Shown here: piece by piece, positions 7,850 through 16,858 of the stretch | How positions within the stretch are numbered: the first letter of the stretch is position 1 | Layout of the letters: every line of letters begins with the position of its first letter | From: Alphaproteobacteria bacterium | Lineage (GTDB): Bacteria > Pseudomonadota > Alphaproteobacteria > RF32 > CAG-239 | NCBI GenBank assembly: GCA_017465405.1 | Contig: JAFTWG010000002.1 | Span: 1 to 44,566 of the forward strand | Length of the DNA: 44,566 bases | Direction of reading: 5' to 3' | Position numbers and translations under genes: made by a program | The notes under the pieces: generated by a model | What the model was told of the DNA's origin: nothing | Seen by the model: only the letters and a program-made list of their open reading frames with translations | The model's database searches: none

Positions 7850-8299
7850 ATGAAAGATAATTTGCCTGAATTAAGAGATATACACCTTCCGCAAGATGCT
7901 GTTTCCATTTGGCCGTTGGCTTATGGATGGTGGGTGGTGTTAGCTGCTATATTTTTTATAATAGCAGGGGGCTATTTGTTTCGTCTATATCGTATAAAAA
8001 GTAAAAAACTTTATGCAATAAAGCTATTAGATTCTCTCAAGAAAGAGACATCTTCGGCAATAAAAATGTCAGAAATTTTGCGTAGAATATGTGTGTATAA
8101 ATATCCGGAGGCTTCAACTCTTCTGTCAAAAGAATGGATAAAATTTTTAAATTCTCACAGCCAAAGCCCCATAAAAGACGGAGCAGCGAATTTATTGATT
8201 AATGCACCGTATATAAATCCTGCATCTGTCGCATATAGTAAACAGGATATTAATGATTTGTATGATTTTTGTCGCTCTTGGATTGGAGAAAATTTATGA
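7850..8299 (+). CDS. DUF4381 domain protein, Bat operon
   Basis: The 149-residue product fits the DUF4381 family found next to BatA/BatB genes. It has the N-terminal L-R-D-I-H-L-P segment, then a Trp/Pro-rich stretch (SIWPLAYGWWVV) leading into one transmembrane helix (about 27-45), followed by a cytoplasmic helical domain. Its role is not established; position implies a partner of the BatA/BatB membrane complex. It is the first gene of the operon and its TGA overlaps the next ATG (ATGA). The MoxR-type AAA ATPase and DUF58 genes that normally precede it are absent: the gene upstream is marC-like. Confidence 0.85.
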   Translation: MKDNLPELRDIHLPQDAVSIWPLAYGWWVVLAAIFFIIAGGYLFRLYRIKSKKLYAIKLLDSLKKETSSAIKMSEILRRICVYKYPEASTLLSKEWIKFLNSHSQSPIKDGAANLLINAPYINPASVAYSKQDINDLYDFCRSWIGENL

Positions 8300-9303
8300 T
8301 ATCAATATTATATCCTTGGGCATTTTTGTTATTAGTTGCACCAATAATCGTTTATTGGTTGTCTAAACCGGTAAAAGGGATGCACGGCGATGCTCTTCGC
8401 GTTCCTTTTGTAAAAGACATCGCTAAAATAAATATCTTATCCGGTTCACTATGGAGCAGAAGCTATAATGCGGTTAATAGCAAAAAAATATGGAATCTAA
8501 TGTATGTCGCTTGGATATTTTTAACCATAGCCGCAGCCAGACTGCAATGGGTTGGTGAGCCGATTCGCCTAAATAATGTCGGTTATGATATATTAATGAT
8601 TACAGATATATCAAATTCAATGCGAGAAGCAGATTTCAGTTATCAAGGTCATCAAATAGATCGTCTTACTGCAGTCAAAATTGCGGCTGACGGTTTTATC
8701 AAAAAACGTCCTAACGACAGAATAGGATTGGTTTTATTTGGAAGTCGAGCATATCTGCAATCTCCAATAACTTTTGATAAAGCGGCAATTTCAAATATTT
8801 TGTGGTCAACAGATGCGGGAATGGCAGGAACATCTACGGCAATAGGTGATGCAGTCGGTTTAGCACTGAAAACACTACGTAAAGAAAAAAATAAGGCCGG
8901 TGATAAAATAATCATTCTTCTTACTGACGGTGAAAATAATGACGGAAGTTTGAGTATGCCTGAAGTCTTAAAATTAGCCAAGGATGAAAATATTAAGATA
9001 TATACAATCGGGGTTGGTTCTGAAAGCCGACTAATCAGTTCATTTTTCGGTATTAAAGTTCCGCAAGCAAGCGGGCTTGACGAACAAAGTTTAAAACAAT
9101 TAGCAGCAGAGACCAAAGGGAGTTATTTTAGAGCTTCTGACACCAAAGGGTTGCAAAAAATATATCAGGAAATTGACGATTTAGAAGCAAGCATAGATGA
9201 AGAAAGATATATTCAGGATAGTAAAGATTTATATTTTTATCCTCTGTTTATTTCTTTGATGATTTCTCTACTTGCACTAATTTTTTATGGGCGGAGAGGT
9301 TAA
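8296..9303 (+). CDS. batA: BatA, VWA domain membrane protein
   Basis: The 335-residue product has an N-terminal hydrophobic segment (about 3-22), a second one near 66-82, a von Willebrand A domain (about 95-290) and a C-terminal helix (about 312-330) ending in YGRRG. The VWA metal site is intact: DISNS (Asp104, Ser106, Ser108), a Thr in AGTSTAIGDA, and Asp in LLTDGEN. Bat proteins have been linked to aerotolerance and stress in Bacteroides and Leptospira; their biochemical role is unsettled. I chose the ATG at 8296, which overlaps the upstream stop; an in-frame GTG at 8269 lies inside the previous gene. The next gene follows immediately. Confidence 0.9.
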   Translation: MISILYPWAFLLLVAPIIVYWLSKPVKGMHGDALRVPFVKDIAKINILSGSLWSRSYNAVNSKKIWNLMYVAWIFLTIAAARLQWVGEPIRLNNVGYDILMITDISNSMREADFSYQGHQIDRLTAVKIAADGFIKKRPNDRIGLVLFGSRAYLQSPITFDKAAISNILWSTDAGMAGTSTAIGDAVGLALKTLRKEKNKAGDKIIILLTDGENNDGSLSMPEVLKLAKDENIKIYTIGVGSESRLISSFFGIKVPQASGLDEQSLKQLAAETKGSYFRASDTKGLQKIYQEIDDLEASIDEERYIQDSKDLYFYPLFISLMISLLALIFYGRRG

Positions 9304-11097
9304 ATGACAGAGTTTGTTAATAATTTTCATTTTTTACGCCCATGGTTTTTAGTGTTGTTGATAATTCCGTTTTTTGCATATCGACATTTTTTTTCAAATT
9401 TAAAAAATGTATCGGCATGGGAAAATGTTTGTGATAAAAAATTGCTTAATTTTTTGCTTATTCGAGGTAGTTCACGGCAAAGAAGTTTTATCGGCTATTT
9501 AGCCATTATCGGTTTATTTTTTGCTGTTTTATCCTTGTCGGGGCCTACTTGGCAAAAAAAGAATATGCCTTCATTTGCACCAGAAAATCCGGTAATGATT
9601 TTATTAAATCTCTCTTCGGATATGGAAAACACCGATATTACACCGAACAGATTAGCTCGAGCTAAATACGGAATAAGCGATTTGGTAAAAGAGCTTAAAA
9701 CACAAACAGGACTTATCGTCTATACTAATGAGCCGTTTCTTATTAGTCCGATTACGGAGGACAATAATATAATTATAAATCTTCTTCCTGCGATAGGGAG
9801 AGATATAATGCCTGAAAATGGAGATAAGCTTAATAGGGCAATAGATATGGCTGTCGAACGCCTAAAACAAGGCGGATATTCAAAAGGGAATATTGTTATA
9901 TTTACCGCAGATGCCGGACAAGAATTTAATGTGGCGTTAGATTCGGCAAGCAAGTCGCTTTCAGACGGGTATATTGTAAATGTTGTTGCGGTTCGAACAT
10001 CTGAAAATGAAAAACTTAATCTTATAGCAAACAAAGGCGGTGGTATGATGTTGAATATTACGGATAATATGAAACCACTGCTTGATAAAATAAATAATCA
10101 AATTTCTGCTGAGTTGAAAAAAACAGAAAATGAAAGAGAAGTATGGGAAGATAACGGATATTATCTATTATTTATTCCGTTACTTTGTTCTTTATATTTT
10201 TTCCGTAAAGGAATTTTGATGATTGCTTTATGGTTAACAATGACTTCAACTGCCTCAGCCGGTTTTTTTACTAATGCAAATCAAGATGCGGCAAAAGCAT
10301 TTTCTGAAGGGAACTATGCACAAGCTGCAGACAATTTCAGTAACACTAAATGGAAGGCTACAGCTTTTTATCGTCAAGGTGATTTTGAAAATTCCGCAAA
10401 GTTTTTTTCTCAAAATAATGATGTTGAGAGTATGTATAATTTAGGGAATGCTTTAGCAAAAAACGGAAAAATTGAAGATGCTATTAAAAAGTATGAAGAG
10501 GTATTAAAAATATCTCCTAAACACGAAGATGCAAAATTTAATTTAGAATATCTGAAACAACAGCAACAAGAACAACAAAAAAACCAAAATCAATCAGATA
10601 AAAATAATAAAGAAGATAAACAAGAGGAAGATAGTAGTTCCGGAAGCAAAAAACAACAAACGGAAGAAGGCGATAACAGTAATAACTCCGGACAGGGAGA
10701 CAAAGGAGAACAGCAAAAATCTCAAGAAAATAAAGAAGAAAAATCAGGAGGAGAAAAAGGAGAAAACCAACAACAGAATTCGGATAATTCTCAAGATAAA
10801 AAAGAAAACAACAATCAACAATCGTCTTCTCCGCAAGCTCAAAATGAAAATAATGAGGAAAAACAATCATCTTCATCGGCAGCAGAAACTCCTGCTCCTT
10901 CTCCGTCTGATCCTCAGGAAAAAACAGATGAGGAAGCAACCGCTCAAGGAGGATACACCCAAGATGATAAAGGTCAGTTTGATGAAGAAACGCAAGCCAG
11001 AGAAATGGCATATCGCAATATTCCCGAAGATGCAGGCGGTTTATTAAGAGCTTTTATTCGTAAAGAATATAATAAAAACAGATATGGAGATAAGTAA
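9304..11097 (+). CDS. batB: BatB-like VWA-TPR protein with Gln/Asn-rich tail
   Basis: The 597-residue product combines BatB and BatC functions. It has two N-terminal hydrophobic segments (about 12-28, 62-80), a VWA domain (about 94-270), a membrane segment near 283-320, TPR-like repeats (about 333-415, including ESMYNLGNALAKNGKIEDAI), then about 150 residues of Gln/Asn/Lys/Glu/Ser low complexity. The VWA metal site is degenerate: where DxSxS is expected it reads N-L-S-S-D (Asn102, Ser104, Asp106), and the later TDG is replaced by ADAG. BatA next door keeps an intact site. The ATG directly follows batA's stop and batD starts two bases after its stop. Confidence 0.85.
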   Translation: MTEFVNNFHFLRPWFLVLLIIPFFAYRHFFSNLKNVSAWENVCDKKLLNFLLIRGSSRQRSFIGYLAIIGLFFAVLSLSGPTWQKKNMPSFAPENPVMILLNLSSDMENTDITPNRLARAKYGISDLVKELKTQTGLIVYTNEPFLISPITEDNNIIINLLPAIGRDIMPENGDKLNRAIDMAVERLKQGGYSKGNIVIFTADAGQEFNVALDSASKSLSDGYIVNVVAVRTSENEKLNLIANKGGGMMLNITDNMKPLLDKINNQISAELKKTENEREVWEDNGYYLLFIPLLCSLYFFRKGILMIALWLTMTSTASAGFFTNANQDAAKAFSEGNYAQAADNFSNTKWKATAFYRQGDFENSAKFFSQNNDVESMYNLGNALAKNGKIEDAIKKYEEVLKISPKHEDAKFNLEYLKQQQQEQQKNQNQSDKNNKEDKQEEDSSSGSKKQQTEEGDNSNNSGQGDKGEQQKSQENKEEKSGGEKGENQQQNSDNSQDKKENNNQQSSSPQAQNENNEEKQSSSSAAETPAPSPSDPQEKTDEEATAQGGYTQDDKGQFDEETQAREMAYRNIPEDAGGLLRAFIRKEYNKNRYGDK

Positions 11098-11099
11098 TT

Positions 11100-12812
11100 A
11101 TGCAAAAATTTTGGTTAATACTTGTTGTTAGTTTGTTGTTTAGCTCAACAGTAAGAGCAGAGAGTTTTGTTGCTAAGATTAATCGAAATCCCGTACCTGT
11201 AGGAGAAACCTTTGTATTGACTTTGCAATATGAAGGAAATCCGGGAACTTCTCAGCCGGAGCTGGCATCTTTAGAAAAAGATTTTACGATTTTTTCCGTC
11301 GGCAGAGAATATAAAAGCAGTACTGTTAACGGAAAAACCAGCAGATATTATTCGTGGAATGTTGTTATGTCTCCAAAAAAGTCAGGAGATGTAATAATTC
11401 CCTCTATCGCATTTAAAGATTTATCAACCAAACCGATAAGATTAAAAGTTGCCAATGAAAATGCACAAGGAACAAATATACCTAAATTTGCTATCGGTAG
11501 AAGTGTCAGCAATAATACTCCGTTGGTTCAAGAGCAAATTATATATACATTAGTGATTAAAACCACTGAGCAGGTTCAAGGAAATCTTCCTCAATTTGCA
11601 GATAACGGAAATAAGGATTGGGTGATAAAACAACTGGATAATCCCATCGTAACCGAAGAAATTGACAACGGAACAGAAGTTAAAAAGATTGAAATAAAAT
11701 ATGCTCTGTTTCCACAAAAAAGCGGAAAAATCACCGTGCCCGAGTTACGCTTTAATGGGTATTACGTAGATGAAAATAAAGTTCGCAACAGATATTCCGA
11801 TATGTTTAATGTTTGGTTTGATAACAGTTTTACCGGACTTGGCGGAATGAATCCGGCAATGAGCAGTATTAATTTGGTTGCTCAGCCGATTAATGTTGAT
11901 GTTCAACCGATACCGCAGGCTAATAATGGTTATTGGTGGCTCCCATCATCTCAAGTTGAAATAAGCTCCGATTGGGATGAACAATTACCTGAATTCAAAG
12001 TCGGAGAATCAGTAAATCGCAAAATTACATTGTTAGCTGCCGGTGTAACCGATACTCAACTTCCCAAACTTGTTTTTCCGGAAATAAGCGGAATAAAACA
12101 ATATCCTGAAAATCCTCAAACTGAAAGTATTGTATCTGAACAAGGTATCATATCTAAAATGGATATCAATGTCGTTTATATTCCGGAAGAGGGTGGAAAT
12201 ATAACAATTCCTGAAATTGCGGTTCCATGGTATAATGTAAAAACTCAAAAAATGGAGAAGGCTGTTCTTCCGTCAATAGATGTCAATGTTATCGGTCAAG
12301 CTGCTAAACCTAAAATAAAACCGAGTAAACCTGTTAATGATATTGCAAAAAATGATGAGCAAAATACACTTGAAACAAAAGAAACAAGTTTGCCGCTAAA
12401 AACTATTGTGGGATTGATTGCGCTAGCTTTTGCATTAGGACTTGGAGCTAGTTATGTTTTGCTAAAACTTCAACAATCGTCTGCCGATAAAAAAGAAGAG
12501 GTAAAAAAAGAAGCTCATCCTGATGTAAAAAAGGCTATAAAAACTAAAGATATTAAAGCTATTCGTGATGAAGTGATTTTGTGGGCAAAAAATAATAATC
12601 CTGATGATGTTGTTCGCAATCTTGATGATGTTGCAGATATATATAATAACGATGAATTGTCTTATTGCTTAAAACAATTAACAGCAAGACTATATTCTTC
12701 TCAAGAAGGTGAATTTGATTTTCAGCGATTAGATAAAGTAATGACTTTGCTGTCTAAAAAAAATAAAGGCAGTAAAGATAAAAAATCGTTACTGCCGGAA
12801 CTTTACAAATAG
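11100..12812 (+). CDS. batD: BatD, oxygen-tolerance family protein
   Basis: The 570-residue product begins with a signal peptide (MQKFWLILVVSLLFSSTVRA). It continues with a long beta-rich extracytoplasmic region starting FVAKINRNPVPVGETFVLTL, as in BatD proteins. A single transmembrane helix lies near 435-457 (TIVGLIALAFALGLGASYVL), followed by a basic cytoplasmic helical tail of about 110 residues. It is the last gene of the DUF4381-batA-batB-batD operon and presumably works with BatA/BatB at the inner membrane. The stop faces the convergent msbA gene with only a few bases between, and no clear terminator hairpin is seen. Confidence 0.88.
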   Translation: MQKFWLILVVSLLFSSTVRAESFVAKINRNPVPVGETFVLTLQYEGNPGTSQPELASLEKDFTIFSVGREYKSSTVNGKTSRYYSWNVVMSPKKSGDVIIPSIAFKDLSTKPIRLKVANENAQGTNIPKFAIGRSVSNNTPLVQEQIIYTLVIKTTEQVQGNLPQFADNGNKDWVIKQLDNPIVTEEIDNGTEVKKIEIKYALFPQKSGKITVPELRFNGYYVDENKVRNRYSDMFNVWFDNSFTGLGGMNPAMSSINLVAQPINVDVQPIPQANNGYWWLPSSQVEISSDWDEQLPEFKVGESVNRKITLLAAGVTDTQLPKLVFPEISGIKQYPENPQTESIVSEQGIISKMDINVVYIPEEGGNITIPEIAVPWYNVKTQKMEKAVLPSIDVNVIGQAAKPKIKPSKPVNDIAKNDEQNTLETKETSLPLKTIVGLIALAFALGLGASYVLLKLQQSSADKKEEVKKEAHPDVKKAIKTKDIKAIRDEVILWAKNNNPDDVVRNLDDVADIYNNDELSYCLKQLTARLYSSQEGEFDFQRLDKVMTLLSKKNKGSKDKKSLLPELYK

Positions 12813-12818
12813 GCTATG

Positions 12819-14591
12819 CTATTGAGCTTTTTTAAATTGGGCATTATACAGTGCTTGATATGCTCCGTTTTCAATTTGCATTAACTGTTCGTGATTGCCT
12901 GTTTCGACAATTTCTCCATTGTTAATAACGACAATAGTGTCAGCATTCTGAATCGTTGATAAACGGTGAGCGATAACAAAAACTGTTCTGTCCTTCATCA
13001 AATTATCAATAGCTTTTTGAACGACCGCTTCAGACTTATTGTCAAGAGCAGATGTTGCTTCATCTAAAATAACTATCGGAGCATCTTTTATCATTGCTCG
13101 TGCAATAGCCAATCTTTGACGTTGTCCACCTGACAGAGAAGAACCTCTTTCACCGATATAGGTATCGAGACCATCTTCTTGAGAATTTACAAAATCTTCT
13201 AAATAAGCCATTTGTAGAGCCTTTTGAATTTCTTCATCACTGGCATCAGGCTTACCCAAAAGAATATTATCGCGAATTGTACCGGAAAACAAAAAGTTAT
13301 CTTGGAAAACCACAGCGATATTGTCTCGTAGAGATTCGAGAGTATAATCTCTTATATCTTCGTTATCTATGCAGACACTACCTTGACAAACATCATAGAA
13401 ACGAGGCAACAGATTAACAATAGTTGTTTTTCCACCACCTGAATTACCTACAAAAGCAACTGTTGAGCCTGATTTTATATCTAAATTTATATTTTTTAAT
13501 ACATCAATTTCGGGCAAATATCCGAAAGTAACATTTTTGAAGGATATTCCTTTATTAATTTTTTTCAGTTCTTTGGCGTTTTCTTTATTTGTTATGGTTG
13601 GTTCCGTTTCTAAAATTTCCATAATACGTTCAATAGCCAAGAAAGAAACTTGAACATTGTTAAAGTTCTTTCCGATACCTTTTATCGGAGTATATAACAT
13701 AATCAATGCTGTAATAAATGACACAAAATTACCGGAGGTAATTGTTCCGTTTACAATCAAATAACTTCCGTATCCGATAACACCACCGACACCGACAGAA
13801 ACTACAATATGCATTGCAGGTGTCATCCAACCGGTTCTTTGCACCATTTTCATCGTAAGTTTGAACAATGAACGCAAAATGTCATTAAATTGGTTATACA
13901 TTTTTTGTTGTAAATTATAAGAAGCAATAGTTTTACTGCCGGCATAACTTTCATTGTAATGAGTCAAAATTGTAGATGATTCATCGATAGTCTTTTTGAT
14001 GATTCCTTTAATACGTCTTCTTACTTGAGCCAGCGGTAATAATGCGCATAAAAGAACGATAACTGCAATTATTGCTAATTGCCAAGAGTTATAAATTAGT
14101 ACTACAATCAAAGACACCGATGAAAAGAAGCGAGAAACAAACAGTTTCAAGTTATCCAAAAGTCCGGTACAAGCTGTATCGGCATCGGTTGTAAAACGCT
14201 GAATAACATATCCTGAAGCATTTTTATCGTAAAAAGATGCTTCAAATGACATCAGTTTTTTAAATAAAGCACGTTTTAAATCGTGATTAATCTTCGTTCC
14301 TACCCAAGTATTAAGATAGGTTGCGGCATAATTGAGAAATCCTTGAACGGTAGTAAAAGCTACAATTAAAATAGGAATATATGTCGGAGAAGATGCTGAC
14401 TTGTCAACCAATACATAATCCATATATGGTTTTAAAGATAAAGCAATAACAGAGTCCAAAGCTCCGACCGGAATACATATTAATATGCCCAATAAAGCTC
14501 TGAACCAATACGGCTTAATAAAAGGCCACATTTCTTTATAGTGTTGTGAAAATTTAAGCTCTTTACCTACTATTTCGTTTTTAAGTTTCAT
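12819..14591 (-). CDS. msbA: MsbA-type lipid A/lipid flippase ABC transporter
   Basis: The product is a 590-residue half-transporter with six transmembrane helices (about residues 1-320) fused to an ATPase domain. Visible motifs are Walker A GNSGGGKTT, signature LSGGQRQR, Walker B IVILDEATSALD and H-loop VIAHRLST. Size and sequence style fit MsbA, which flips lipid A-core across the inner membrane using ATP; other multidrug-type exporters are similar, so the substrate is inferred. I chose the ATG at 14591: AAGGA lies nine bases upstream. A TTG two codons earlier is too close to it. A DUF1294 gene lies 21 bp upstream on the same strand, so the two may be co-transcribed. Confidence 0.82.
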   Translation of the reverse strand: MKLKNEIVGKELKFSQHYKEMWPFIKPYWFRALLGILICIPVGALDSVIALSLKPYMDYVLVDKSASSPTYIPILIVAFTTVQGFLNYAATYLNTWVGTKINHDLKRALFKKLMSFEASFYDKNASGYVIQRFTTDADTACTGLLDNLKLFVSRFFSSVSLIVVLIYNSWQLAIIAVIVLLCALLPLAQVRRRIKGIIKKTIDESSTILTHYNESYAGSKTIASYNLQQKMYNQFNDILRSLFKLTMKMVQRTGWMTPAMHIVVSVGVGGVIGYGSYLIVNGTITSGNFVSFITALIMLYTPIKGIGKNFNNVQVSFLAIERIMEILETEPTITNKENAKELKKINKGISFKNVTFGYLPEIDVLKNINLDIKSGSTVAFVGNSGGGKTTIVNLLPRFYDVCQGSVCIDNEDIRDYTLESLRDNIAVVFQDNFLFSGTIRDNILLGKPDASDEEIQKALQMAYLEDFVNSQEDGLDTYIGERGSSLSGGQRQRLAIARAMIKDAPIVILDEATSALDNKSEAVVQKAIDNLMKDRTVFVIAHRLSTIQNADTIVVINNGEIVETGNHEQLMQIENGAYQALYNAQFKKAQ

Positions 14592-14612
14592 TATCAAAAA
14601 TCCTTGTTAGAT

Positions 14613-15068
14613 TTATATAAAATTCAAATATTTGAGTATGAAGTATATTAATGCAGCCTCTGCAAGCATTAATGCCCAGAAAAAAGACTGATAACTTCTT
14701 TTTTTGCTTTTATGGCGAAAAAACTTTTGTCCGATTACGGCGCCACACCAGCCTCCCATAAATTCAAGACTATGTAGTTGTGCTTCCGGTATTCTCCAAG
14801 CTCCTTTTTGAGCCGCTCGTTTATCAGCCCCATAAGCTAAAAATGTAACCAGATTTATTGAAATCAGATGAATTACCGCAAAAATCATCAGAACACTGCG
14901 CCATTTTTGAAGAAAAACGTGCAATTCGACATTTGGAAAATATGTCGTCTCAATATACCAAGCAGCACCGACAACTAACAGAATGTGTAAAATATAAAAG
15001 TTATTACGTTGTAACGGCTTGATTAAAGCCAATAACCCCAGTAATATTGCAGAAACGATAAGAACCAT
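14613..15068 (-). CDS. DUF1294 family membrane protein
   Basis: The product of about 151 residues shows the DUF1294 signature: N-L-V-T-F-L-A-Y-G-A-D-K-R-A-A, then GAWRIPEAQLHSLEFMGGW, GAVIGQKFFRHKSKKRSY and a final hydrophobic helix. About four transmembrane helices are expected. The family role is unknown. Two in-frame ATGs are close together (15074 and 15068). AGGA sits directly against the first but six bases from the second, so I favour 15068. It appears to be the first gene of a two-gene unit with msbA. Confidence 0.8.
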   Translation of the reverse strand: MVLIVSAILLGLLALIKPLQRNNFYILHILLVVGAAWYIETTYFPNVELHVFLQKWRSVLMIFAVIHLISINLVTFLAYGADKRAAQKGAWRIPEAQLHSLEFMGGWCGAVIGQKFFRHKSKKRSYQSFFWALMLAEAALIYFILKYLNFI

Positions 15069-15147
15069 TTTCATTCCTAAAATTTTTTAAAGTTTTAGGC
15101 ACTATAAAACATAAATTTATCTTTGGCAACTGTTGGTAAAATTTTGT

Positions 15148-15176
15148 TTGATAAGTAATAAAAAATCGTCTATGCT
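15148..15176 (+). promoter_or_regulatory. Sigma-70 promoter
   Basis: TTGATA (15148-15153), a 17-bp spacer, then TATGCT (15171-15176), 30 bp before the lipoprotein gene at 15206. Confidence 0.6.
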
Positions 15177-15205
15177 ACACAAAAATAATTTTATGGGGAA
15201 ACATA

Positions 15206-15745
15206 ATGAAATATATTTATGCATTGCCAGTTGTTTTAATGATGGCAGCTTGTTCAAACGGAGCAATATTCGGTAGTGACGATTCTTCAGCAAAAACAGT
15301 TGAAGATATCAAAACTCTTCCTGTTTTATATCAAAATAAACCATATAAAGAAGCAACATCACAACAGATATACACTGTTTTGGCTTCTCGTTCGGTTAAT
15401 AAAATGTTGAAAGATACATCTGCAAAATATTCTGGAGGAAAATTACCGACAATTTATGTTTTAGAACCAAGACAAGAAGGTTCGGTTATTGTTCCAGATA
15501 ATAAGGAATATGCTGTAAAAGTAACAAAAGACATTATACAGGGAACAAAAAAATATATGTTGGCTGATAGCGAACTCAAAGCCGATTATGTTTTGGAAAC
15601 AATAATCAGCAGAAATCCTATTCCAGCCAGAAATACAAGTATTATTGTGTACAAAACAATAATGAAAGATAATAGAAAGAATGAAATAGGGTCGTGGGTT
15701 GAAACCTTAAGTCCCATAATGAATGATGATCAGAGTTGGTGGTAA
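15206..15745 (+). CDS. Lipoprotein, possibly CsgG/LpoB-like fold
   Basis: The 179-residue product has a lipoprotein signal with lipobox MAAC (Cys16). The body includes TSQQIYTVLASRSVNKML, LPTIYVLEPRQEG and ADYVLETIIS, a pattern reminiscent of the CsgG/LpoB alpha-beta fold (penicillin-binding-protein activators and related lipoproteins). That resemblance is weak and is inference. GGGGAA precedes the ATG. The stop overlaps the next start (TAATG), so the two products are translationally coupled and probably act together at the envelope. Confidence 0.75.
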   Translation: MKYIYALPVVLMMAACSNGAIFGSDDSSAKTVEDIKTLPVLYQNKPYKEATSQQIYTVLASRSVNKMLKDTSAKYSGGKLPTIYVLEPRQEGSVIVPDNKEYAVKVTKDIIQGTKKYMLADSELKADYVLETIISRNPIPARNTSIIVYKTIMKDNRKNEIGSWVETLSPIMNDDQSWW

Positions 15746-16794
15746 TGAAATCTAAAATTTTACTTTATACATTATGTTCTTCGCTTATTGCTTTTTCTGC
15801 TTCGGCAAAAGAAGACATAATAAATGTATCGGGCACTGCTTGTGAAATTTTTAACAGCAGTCATTCAAAGTCAAGTGTACGAGTCAGAGTAACCGATAAA
15901 GCCAGTTACAATGCGGTTAGTCAAATTCCGTCATTGTTGGAACTGAAATCAAATATGTTAGAACACGATTATAATGTTATCGTATATAATTTGGTTGACA
16001 ACTATGTTCAAAATATGTCGGTTAAAACAACCAGCCAAGATGCAAATGAGCTGTGTGTTGAAGTTAAAGGTTCTATTCCGGCACAAGATATTGTTACCGT
16101 AATTGCTAACTATTCTCCGTCTAATCCGGCACCGGAATATGATTTTAAGAAAGAGAATAATATTACTGAAGAAAGTGCGGAGCCGATAAAAGAGGTATCG
16201 GAATCTCCGCTTATGTATGACGGGGCAAAAGAATTTAATGTTGTTTCAGAGCCGACAAAAGCCGAAGTAGCCTATGAAGGCGAGCCGACAGAAACAGAAG
16301 TTACGGAAGAAAAAACAGAAGTTCAACCGGAAGTAGTTAAAATAGAAGAAACGAATTTATACGGAGAACAGCCTAAAGCATTAGTATATATTGCGCCGGT
16401 TCAGTTTTATAACAATACTCACTCATCAAAACCGATTAGTGTATTGAAAGAATTTTTTGTAAATGAGGATTTATATACTTTGTTAGATAATCCTGACGGA
16501 GCTGACTATACCATTACGTCAAAGGTTCTCAAAGCAAAGATAGATCCGATAAATGCTCAAACTAAAAGAATGCAAATGGTTGTATCCGTTGAACTTAAAA
16601 TGAAAGACGCTGATGGCTCCATTAATGATCACCAAAATCGATTCGTTCTATTCGAAAATGGAGAAAACGAACAAGTTGTAGCAATGAACTTGTTGAAAAA
16701 GCTCTTACAAAAATCAGGTGAAAAGTTAATTATCAGAATTGAGCAAAACGAAAATAAACGTCCCGACAGACCATTTTTAAGACCGGGCAGTTAA
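15745..16794 (+). CDS. Secreted protein with acidic linker, coupled to upstream lipoprotein
   Basis: The product is about 349 residues. It has a signal peptide (MKSKILLYTLCSSLIAFSASA), an N-terminal domain (about 22-135) with one Cys near its start and another in NELCVEVKG, then an acidic Glu/Thr/Val-rich linker (about 140-205). A C-terminal domain follows (LVYIAPVQFYNN through DGADYTITSKVLKAKID), again CsgG/LpoB-like in pattern. This mirrors the preceding lipoprotein, so the operon may encode two related envelope proteins. I start at 15745, where the ATG overlaps the upstream TAA; in-frame TTG/GTG codons just before lie in the previous gene. The exact function is unknown. Confidence 0.72.
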   Translation: MKSKILLYTLCSSLIAFSASAKEDIINVSGTACEIFNSSHSKSSVRVRVTDKASYNAVSQIPSLLELKSNMLEHDYNVIVYNLVDNYVQNMSVKTTSQDANELCVEVKGSIPAQDIVTVIANYSPSNPAPEYDFKKENNITEESAEPIKEVSESPLMYDGAKEFNVVSEPTKAEVAYEGEPTETEVTEEKTEVQPEVVKIEETNLYGEQPKALVYIAPVQFYNNTHSSKPISVLKEFFVNEDLYTLLDNPDGADYTITSKVLKAKIDPINAQTKRMQMVVSVELKMKDADGSINDHQNRFVLFENGENEQVVAMNLLKKLLQKSGEKLIIRIEQNENKRPDRPFLRPGS

Positions 16795-16821
16795 AAATAA
16801 AAAAGACAGATGCTTAAATGG

Positions 16822-16858
16822 CTAAATCCCTCTGATGACAAGGGGATTTAGTCTATTT
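16822..16858. terminator. Terminator between convergent genes
   Basis: CTAAATCCC (16822-16830) pairs with GGGATTTAG (16843-16851), followed on the plus strand by TCTATTTTC. It separates the operon from 15206 and the minus gene ending at 16859. Confidence 0.6.

Noticed and set aside
10538..11011. Minus-strand ORF opposite the BatB low-complexity tail
   Set aside because: It is the antisense of a Gln/Asn/Lys repeat region, which yields Leu/Phe-rich nonsense.
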